The notes beneath the pieces are model-generated. The model saw only the letters and a program-made list of their open reading frames with translations. It had not been told where the DNA came from and did not search any database. From contig JAOHKR010000011.1 of assembly GCA_028101445.1 (NCBI GenBank), positions 1 to 21,323 of the forward strand: a stretch of DNA of 21,323 nucleotides, written 5' to 3'. Positions 15,811 to 21,323 of the stretch are shown here, piece after piece; position 1 is the first letter of the stretch, and each line of letters begins with the position of its first letter. This DNA is from Candidatus Pelagibacter sp. (GTDB taxonomy: Bacteria; Pseudomonadota; Alphaproteobacteria; Pelagibacterales; Pelagibacteraceae). A program made the translations under genes and the position numbers.

Positions 15811-16598
15811 GAAAAAATAAGTTAAAAGAACTTTTTAAAGCTGGAAAACCAATCATTAATAGTTGGCTTGCCATTCCTAGTTCATTTTCAGCTGAAGTAA
15901 TGGCCAATCAAGGCTGGGATTCTATTACAATTGATATGCAGCATGGTTTAATTGATTATCCTAATGCTGTTAATATGCTTCAAGCAATTTCTACAACAGA
16001 TTCAACGCCTTTGGCGAGAGTAAACTGGAATGAACCTGGTCAAATCATGAAAATATTAGACGCTGGATGTTATGGAGTTATCTGTCCTATGGTTAGCAAT
16101 AGAGATGAAGCAGAAAAATTTGTTCAAGCTTGTCAGTATCCGCCAAAAGGTTATAGAAGTTTCGGTCCTGTGCGTGCAAATATCTACGGTGGATCAGATT
16201 ACGCAAAACATGCAGATAACGAAATTTTAAAATTAGCAATGATTGAAACAAAAGAAGCTCTTGAAAAATTGGATGAAATTTTAGATACACCTAATCTTGA
16301 TGGTATATATATTGGACCAGCTGACTTAAGTCTTGCTGTTGGTGAAGAGCCAGGTTTTGATAAACCAGAAAATTCAAAGGCTTTTTCTGAAATATTGAGA
16401 ATTCTTGAAGCTGCCAAAAAAAAGAATTTATTAGCAGGTTTGCATAACGGTACACCAGAATACGCTCAAAAAATGATAGATAAAGGTTTTAATCTTGTAA
16501 CAGTCGGATCAGATAGTAGATATATAGCTTCTGGAGCAAAATCTGACCTTGCTAAGTTAAAAGGTAAAAGCAAAGGACCAGATACTAAAGGCTATTAA
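15807..16598 (+). CDS. HpcH/HpaI-family class II (metal-dependent) aldolase
   Basis: Reversible aldol cleavage of a 2-keto-3-deoxy acid into pyruvate and an aldehyde, as in 4-hydroxy-2-oxoheptanedioate or 2-keto-3-deoxyrhamnonate aldolase. The 263-residue TIM barrel shows IDMQHGLIDY with catalytic His46 (the family often has E before H; here it is Gln45), Arg71 in ARVNW, the GYRSFGP segment (115-121), metal ligand Glu147 in IETKEA, and Asp173 in YIGPADLSL. Translation is coupled to the aldehyde dehydrogenase. In this island it may take part in the lower steps of inositol breakdown in place of iolJ, or handle another sugar acid. It ends 6 nt before the GIY-YIG gene. Confidence 0.88.
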   Translation: MRKNKLKELFKAGKPIINSWLAIPSSFSAEVMANQGWDSITIDMQHGLIDYPNAVNMLQAISTTDSTPLARVNWNEPGQIMKILDAGCYGVICPMVSNRDEAEKFVQACQYPPKGYRSFGPVRANIYGGSDYAKHADNEILKLAMIETKEALEKLDEILDTPNLDGIYIGPADLSLAVGEEPGFDKPENSKAFSEILRILEAAKKKNLLAGLHNGTPEYAQKMIDKGFNLVTVGSDSRYIASGAKSDLAKLKGKSKGPDTKGY

Positions 16599-16604
16599 TT
16601 ATTA

Positions 16605-16853
16605 ATGTCTTTTTTTGTATATATGCTCAAATCAAAGAGCATTAAATCAGTTACATATGTTGGATACACAAATAACCTAACAAAAAGAATCAAACTTCAT
16701 AATTCAGGAAAGGGTGCTAAATTTACTAGAGGAAGAAAGTGGGTATTAATATATAAAGAAAAATTTAAATCAAAAAAAGAGGCAATTTCTAGAGAATATT
16801 ATATAAAGAATAACAAACCATTAAGAAAAAAAATTAAAGAAAAATATTTGTGA
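16605..16853 (+). CDS. Small GIY-YIG domain protein (YhbQ/UPF0213-like)
   Basis: An 82-residue stand-alone GIY-YIG nuclease-fold protein whose cellular role is poorly defined; relatives act on DNA in vitro. The motif appears as FVYMLKS (4-10) followed by TYVGYT (17-22); Arg28 in NLTKRI, HNSGKGAKFTRGR (32-44) and metal-ligand Glu64 in SREYYIK are in the expected places, so the active site looks intact. It lies at the junction of the catabolic island and the polysaccharide cluster. Its TGA overlaps the GTG start of the glycosyltransferase, so the two are probably co-translated despite no obvious functional link. Confidence 0.88.
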   Translation: MSFFVYMLKSKSIKSVTYVGYTNNLTKRIKLHNSGKGAKFTRGRKWVLIYKEKFKSKKEAISREYYIKNNKPLRKKIKEKYL

Positions 16854-18979
16854 AAATAGCTATTTTATTACCTTATAAAGAAAATTTTTCCCCAGAATAT
16901 CCAGGAGCTGTGTCTTTGTTTGTTAATGAGACAAGTAAAAATAGTAAATTTAAAAAAAAAATAATTGTTTTTGGTAACACCAATTTTAAAAAAAAATATA
17001 ATATAAAGTATGTTAATATTGATTTATTAAAAAGTCCTTTATGGAGTCAAACAAAAAATTATGTAAATAAATTTAGCAATCTACTCAAAAAATATGATTT
17101 TTCTATTATAGAGGTGCATAATAGACCAAGTTATATAACACAATTATACAATAAATATCCTAATAAAGTATATTCCTTATATTTTCACAATGACCCTCTA
17201 TCAATGGATGGGTCAAAAACAACTGCAGAAAGAAAAAATTTATTAAAATATTGTTATAAAATAATTTTTAATAGCAATTGGTCTAAAAAAAGATTTTTAG
17301 AGGGGTTAGATAATAAATTTGTAAACAGCAATAAACTTGTTGTTTTTTTTCAATCTGCACAAAAAAACAATATATCTATAATTAATAAAAAAAAAAATTG
17401 GATTACATTTGTAGGAAAATTAAATAAAGCAAAAGGCTACGATATTTTTGCTAAATCTATAAAAAAAATTTTAAATGAATATCCTAATTGGAAAGCAAAG
17501 ATAATTGGAGATGAAAAAAGAGAGAAAATTTTATTAAAACATCCAAATGCACACATACTTGGTTTCTTAAATCACGATAAAGTTCTACAAATTTTTAAAA
17601 AGACTAGTATAGCTGTAGCATGTTCAAGATGGGAAGAACCTTTTGGACGTACTAGTTTAGAAGCTTCAGCCAATGGATGCGCAGTAATTATAACCAAAAA
17701 AGGTGGCTTACCTGAAACTATAACTAATGCAAAAATTTTAAATGTATTAGATGAAAAAACTTTAACAAAAAATATCAGGAAACTAATTGTTGATAAAGCT
17801 CATAGAAAAGAACTCCAAAAACTATCAATTCAAAATTTTTATTTAACACACAAATTTGTAACACATAAAATTGATAATTATAGGGACGAAAAGTTACAAA
17901 TTAATAACAATTTTTTTACGAAAAAATCTTTAAACAATTTAAGAATTTTACATATAACAAATTTTAACGAAAGACTTGATGGTCGATTATTTTTTAATAC
18001 GGGAAGAAGAATCAATAATGGATTTATAAGACAAGGTCATAGTGTGTTAGGATTTAGCGATAGAGATATTCTTAAGTATTATAAATCCTTTAACGATTTA
18101 AAAGGATCTAAAACATTAAATGATAAACTAAGAAAAACTTGTTATAATTATAAACCTGATCTAATAATTTTGGGTCATGCAGACTTAATTTCAGCAGATT
18201 TAATTTTAGAATTAAAGGAAGATTATCCGAATACACGTTTTGGTCAGTGGTTTTTAGACCCTTTAAATAAAAAAGGTCCAGATTTCGAGAGAAATAAAAA
18301 AAGAATATTAGATAAAATTAACGCCGTGGATGCAACTTTTTTAACAACAAGTCCAGATGTTTTGAGTTTTTTAAGAAATAAAAATTCATTTTATATTCCA
18401 AACCCATCAGATAAATCTTTTGAAAGTTTAAATAATTTTGAGAAATCATGCAATGTAGATGTTTTTTTTGCATTAAGTCATGGTGTGCATCGAGGTGTTC
18501 TTAAAACGGGTAAGACTGATGATCGAATAATTTTTTTGAAAGATTTACAAGCTAAAACACCAGATGTAAAATTTGATTTATATGGTATAGATAAAGTTCA
18601 ACCTATTTGGGCTGACCATTATTTTAAAACTATTGCTAATGCGAAAATGGGCTTAAATTTGAGTAGAGGAGAGGCAATCAAATATTACAGCAGTGATAGG
18701 ATTACACAAATTGTAGGAAATGGTTTAGTTTGTTTGATAGATGAAAAAACAAAATATCAGGATTTTTTTGGGAACAATGAAATGATTTTTTATAAAAATT
18801 CTAATGATTTGTCTGAAAAGATTTTAAAAGTTTCTTCAGACGAGAAATTTAGAAAAAAAGTAGGTAAAAACGGAAAGAAAAAATATATGAAATATTTCAA
18901 TTCAGATCTTGTTTCTGAATATATTATAGATAAAACATTGGGTGTTAAAACTAACAAAAAATATTTATGGGAAAAATAA
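16850..18979 (+). CDS. Two-domain glycosyltransferase (GT4 plus CgeB-like domain)
   Basis: Predicted to transfer sugars during surface-polysaccharide assembly at the cytoplasmic face. The start is GTG in a GTGA overlap with the previous stop. Residues 1-345 form a GT-B fold of family GT4: acceptor-side EVHNRPSY (88-95), TFVGKLNKAKGYD (186-198) and the nucleotide-sugar E-x7-E motif with E263 and E271 in EEPFGRTSLE. Residues from about 363 start a second transferase-like unit (LRILHITNFN) ending with GLNLSRG and a DRITQIVGNG segment (601-625), as in CgeB/Glyco_trans_1_2 proteins. The 709 residues therefore equal two ordinary enzymes joined. The donor sugars cannot be read. It overlaps gmd by 13 nt. 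Confidence 0.87.
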   Translation: MKIAILLPYKENFSPEYPGAVSLFVNETSKNSKFKKKIIVFGNTNFKKKYNIKYVNIDLLKSPLWSQTKNYVNKFSNLLKKYDFSIIEVHNRPSYITQLYNKYPNKVYSLYFHNDPLSMDGSKTTAERKNLLKYCYKIIFNSNWSKKRFLEGLDNKFVNSNKLVVFFQSAQKNNISIINKKKNWITFVGKLNKAKGYDIFAKSIKKILNEYPNWKAKIIGDEKREKILLKHPNAHILGFLNHDKVLQIFKKTSIAVACSRWEEPFGRTSLEASANGCAVIITKKGGLPETITNAKILNVLDEKTLTKNIRKLIVDKAHRKELQKLSIQNFYLTHKFVTHKIDNYRDEKLQINNNFFTKKSLNNLRILHITNFNERLDGRLFFNTGRRINNGFIRQGHSVLGFSDRDILKYYKSFNDLKGSKTLNDKLRKTCYNYKPDLIILGHADLISADLILELKEDYPNTRFGQWFLDPLNKKGPDFERNKKRILDKINAVDATFLTTSPDVLSFLRNKNSFYIPNPSDKSFESLNNFEKSCNVDVFFALSHGVHRGVLKTGKTDDRIIFLKDLQAKTPDVKFDLYGIDKVQPIWADHYFKTIANAKMGLNLSRGEAIKYYSSDRITQIVGNGLVCLIDEKTKYQDFFGNNEMIFYKNSNDLSEKILKVSSDEKFRKKVGKNGKKKYMKYFNSDLVSEYIIDKTLGVKTNKKYLWEK

Positions 18980-20010
18980 AAAAAAAAGTTGCTCTTATAT
19001 TTGGGATTACTGGCCAAGACGGATCATACTTAGCTGAATTTTTATTAAAGAAAAACTACATAATCCATGGTGTGAAAAGACGATCTTCAAGTGCAAATAC
19101 AGAAAGAATAGATCATTTGTTTGATAGTTTAAACTTTTCAAATAAGAATTTCTTCATTCATTACGGAGATATTTCAGATGGGACTAGCACTCTAAGTATT
19201 ATTAATAAAATTAAACCAGATGAAATTTATAATTTAGCAGCTCAAAGTCATGTAAGAGTTTCTTTTGATGTTCCTGAATATACCGCCGACATTACAGCGC
19301 TTGGTGCATTAAGAATATTAGAGTCAATTAAGATTCTTAATTTAAAAAAAACAAAATACTACCAGGCGTCTAGTTCTGAAATGTATGGGCTTGTTGATAA
19401 AAAGAAATCATTAAATGAAAAGACGCCATTTCATCCTAGATCTGTTTACGGTGTTTCAAAAGTTTTTGCTTACCATGCTGCCGTACATTATAGAGAAGCG
19501 TACGGTCTTTTTGCATCTAATGGAATTCTATTTAATCACGAGTCTCCTAGACGTGGGCCCACTTTTGTAACAAAAAAAATTGTTCAAGGTTTAGTACGAA
19601 TTAAAAAAGGATTACAAAAAAAACTTACCCTAGGTAATTTATATGCAGTTAGAGACTGGGGTCATGCTAAGGACTATGCGGTCTCAATGTGGAAAATTTT
19701 ACAGTATAAAAAACCAGATGACTGGGTAATTGCAACCAATAAGGAAAATACAGTAAAAAACTTTGTAAATTTGACTGCCAAAAAACTTACAATAAAAATA
19801 AAATGGATCGGTAAAGGAATCAAAGAAAAAGCAATCGATATGAATACCAAAAAAACTATTATAGATTTAGATCCTAAATTTTTAAGACCAACTGAAGTTG
19901 ACTTTCTTAGAGGTGATTTTTCAAAAGCGAGAAAAAAGTTAAAATGGAAACCTCTGATATCCACTAATGAATTAATTGATGATATGATTCAAGATGAAAT
20001 GAATAGATAA
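18967..20010 (+). CDS. gmd: GDP-mannose 4,6-dehydratase
   Basis: Converts GDP-D-mannose to GDP-4-keto-6-deoxy-D-mannose, the precursor of fucose, rhamnose, perosamine and colitose. The 347 residues match the family. Landmarks are GITGQDG (13-19), RRSSSANTERIDHL (38-51), the active-site ASSSEMYG (134-141), Tyr161 and Lys165 of YxxxK, and the diagnostic NHESPRRG (190-197) and RDWGHAKDY (229-237). This is one of the safest calls in the window. The start overlaps the glycosyltransferase by 13 nt. The next gene, a His-type 3-dehydratase, uses this product if the colitose-type route is right. No fucose synthase (GMER) is seen before the window ends. Confidence 0.96.
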   Translation: MGKIKKKVALIFGITGQDGSYLAEFLLKKNYIIHGVKRRSSSANTERIDHLFDSLNFSNKNFFIHYGDISDGTSTLSIINKIKPDEIYNLAAQSHVRVSFDVPEYTADITALGALRILESIKILNLKKTKYYQASSSEMYGLVDKKKSLNEKTPFHPRSVYGVSKVFAYHAAVHYREAYGLFASNGILFNHESPRRGPTFVTKKIVQGLVRIKKGLQKKLTLGNLYAVRDWGHAKDYAVSMWKILQYKKPDDWVIATNKENTVKNFVNLTAKKLTIKIKWIGKGIKEKAIDMNTKKTIIDLDPKFLRPTEVDFLRGDFSKARKKLKWKPLISTNELIDDMIQDEMNR

Positions 20011-20019
20011 ATATTTTAG

Positions 20020-21210
20020 ATGAATAAATATTTTTATCCATTAATTGAAAACCCCTATCGAAAAAGTGACATTAACGAAGCTTTAAAAGTTTTAAAGTCA
20101 AGAAGATTAACTATTGGTCCCGTTACTGATAAATTTCAAAATAGTTTCACTAAAAAATTAGGGTCTAATTTTTCATTAATGGTTAATTCTGGGTCTTCAG
20201 CTAATTTACTTGCACTGCAATGTTTAATAAATCCTTACAGAAAAAAAAGGTTAAAACCTGGAGATGAAGTTTTAATTCCATCGTTATGCTGGTCAACATC
20301 TTTATGGCCAATCATTCAATCGGGTCTTAAACCAAAATTTGTTGATATTGATTTAGACAGTCTAAATATTAATCTAAATGATTTAAAAAAGAAAATTTCA
20401 AAAAAAACTAAAGCAATTTTGATAGTTCATGTGCTTGGTAATTGTGTAGATATGTCTGAACTTATGAAGATAATTAAAAAGCACAATTTAATATTAATTG
20501 AAGATACATGTGAGTCACTGGGAACTAAATATAAAAATAAATATTTAGGTACTTTTGGTGATTTTTCTTCATTTTCTTTTTACTCATCACATCAAATATC
20601 TTCAGGAGAAGGCGGCATGATTTGTTGTAAAAGTAATGATGATCATGAGATTATTAAATCATTGAGAGCCCACGGGTGGTCAAGAGGGCTTAAAAATGAA
20701 AAAAAAATTGCAGCTGCTAACAAGCATTTAGACAGTAGATTTATTTTCTATAATTCAGGATTTAATTTAAGGTCTACTGATATAGCTGCTAGCATAGGTC
20801 TAAATCAGTTTAAAGATATTGATCAATTTATAAAAAAAAGATCAATTAATAGAGACAAAATTCTAAAAATTTTTAAAAAAAAAATAAAAATGATGAAATA
20901 TTTGTCATTTATAGATGCAAATAATCATGTAAAGGCTTCATGGTTTGGAATACCAATTTTACTTTCCAAAAAAATTAACAGAAATAAATTTTTGAATAAA
21001 ATAGAAAAACTTGGTGTTGAAACAAGGCCAATAATTAGTGGTAATTTTCTAAAACAACCTTCAATTAAAAAATATAAACTCAATAAAAAATCTAATTTTA
21101 AAAATTCTGATATAGTAAATAACCATGGTTTTTTTATTGGTCTACCAACAAGTGCTATATCAGATAAAAATATTAAAAAACTTGTAGGTGCATTTGAAAA
21201 AAGCCTCTAA
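20020..21210 (+). CDS. DegT-family PLP enzyme with His in place of Lys: NDP-4-keto-6-deoxyhexose 3-dehydratase (ColD/RfbH-like)
   Basis: Predicted to remove the C3 hydroxyl of GDP-4-keto-6-deoxymannose, as ColD does, rather than transaminate it. The 396 residues have the DegT/DnrJ/EryC1/StrS fold: NSGSSANLLAL (56-66), GDEVLIPS (81-88), the PLP-contacting EDTCESLG (161-168) and the active-site loop SFSFYSSHQISSGEGG (184-199). In aminotransferases this loop holds the lysine that binds PLP; here His191 is at that position, the hallmark of ColD and RfbH. RfbH needs a separate iron-sulfur reductase and ColD does not; none is seen in the window. Upstream gmd supports a GDP-linked substrate. It overlaps the next gene by about 17 nt. 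Confidence 0.88.
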   Translation: MNKYFYPLIENPYRKSDINEALKVLKSRRLTIGPVTDKFQNSFTKKLGSNFSLMVNSGSSANLLALQCLINPYRKKRLKPGDEVLIPSLCWSTSLWPIIQSGLKPKFVDIDLDSLNINLNDLKKKISKKTKAILIVHVLGNCVDMSELMKIIKKHNLILIEDTCESLGTKYKNKYLGTFGDFSSFSFYSSHQISSGEGGMICCKSNDDHEIIKSLRAHGWSRGLKNEKKIAAANKHLDSRFIFYNSGFNLRSTDIAASIGLNQFKDIDQFIKKRSINRDKILKIFKKKIKMMKYLSFIDANNHVKASWFGIPILLSKKINRNKFLNKIEKLGVETRPIISGNFLKQPSIKKYKLNKKSNFKNSDIVNNHGFFIGLPTSAISDKNIKKLVGAFEKSL

Positions 21211-21323
21211 AAAAAAAGTTCTTATTACAGGTGGAAAAGGAGTTCTTGGATCTTATTTTCACAAAAAATACAAAAAAAAATATAGAATTATACATTTACC
21301 ATACAGACTTGAACAATTTGATA
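21194..21323 (+). CDS. NAD(P)-dependent sugar epimerase/reductase (SDR), 3' end cut by window edge
   Basis: Only about 43 residues are visible. They begin with a short Lys-rich lead and the Rossmann motif VLITGGKGVLG, typical of extended short-chain dehydrogenases acting on nucleotide sugars. No ATG is available. A TTG at 21194 is preceded by AGG five bases upstream and gives a sensible N-terminus; a GTG at 21188 is the alternative, and an in-frame TAG at 21185 closes the frame before that. Position directly after gmd and the 3-dehydratase suggests a ColC-like GDP-colitose synthase (epimerisation and reduction), but the substrate is unproven from this fragment. Confidence 0.75.
   Translation, partial: MKKASKKKVLITGGKGVLGSYFHKKYKKKYRIIHLPYRLEQFD

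Noticed and set aside
3909..16598. tRNA-Glu as the attachment site of an integrated island
   Set aside because: No integrase gene and no repeat of the tRNA 3' end were seen downstream; housekeeping-style genes also lie between the tRNA and the island.
20020..21210. GDP-perosamine synthase or another sugar aminotransferase
   Set aside because: The lysine that binds PLP is replaced by His191, which fits 3-dehydratases and not transaminases.

Overview
The window is very AT-rich, tightly packed DNA. Neighbouring genes overlap by 1-17 nt or sit a few bases apart, and the longest gap is about 105 nt. Base composition, the hom-glpX-recJ order and the degree of compaction suggest a streamlined marine alphaproteobacterium, most likely of the SAR11/Pelagibacterales type. 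That placement is an inference from style and gene content, not from a marker gene.

Region 1 (1-5453, + strand) is mostly housekeeping: the 3' part of homoserine dehydrogenase (hom), class II fructose-1,6-bisphosphatase (glpX), the RecJ exonuclease, a tRNA-Glu(TTC), a D-isomer 2-hydroxyacid dehydrogenase, and an unrecognised single-pass membrane protein with a pilin-like layout. The last 22 nt of recJ, including its stop codon, lie inside the tRNA gene.

Region 2 (5450-16598) is a carbohydrate uptake and catabolism island built around inositol: iolE (-), iolG (+), a complete ribose/fructose-type ABC importer (binding protein, permease, single-domain ATPase), a ROK sugar kinase, a second Gfo/Idh/MocA oxidoreductase (-), iolD (-), an aldehyde dehydrogenase (+) and an HpcH/HpaI aldolase (+). 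Dehydrogenation (IolG), dehydration (IolE) and ring cleavage (IolD) of inositol are all encoded. The usual iolB isomerase, iolC kinase and iolJ aldolase are absent although both edges of the island are visible. The transporter-kinase order matches rhizobial frcBCAK. A strong hairpin terminator follows the binding-protein gene. Both divergent promoter regions of the island share a gapped 19-bp motif.

Region 3 (16605-21323, + strand) is a surface-polysaccharide cluster: a small GIY-YIG protein, a 709-residue protein with two glycosyltransferase domains, GDP-mannose 4,6-dehydratase (gmd), a DegT-fold enzyme whose PLP lysine is replaced by histidine (a 3-dehydratase of the ColD/RfbH kind), and the start of an NAD(P)-binding epimerase/reductase with a non-ATG start. 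Together the last three suggest a GDP-3,6-dideoxyhexose such as colitose.

No transposase, integrase, CRISPR array, rRNA gene or transcription-factor gene was seen.
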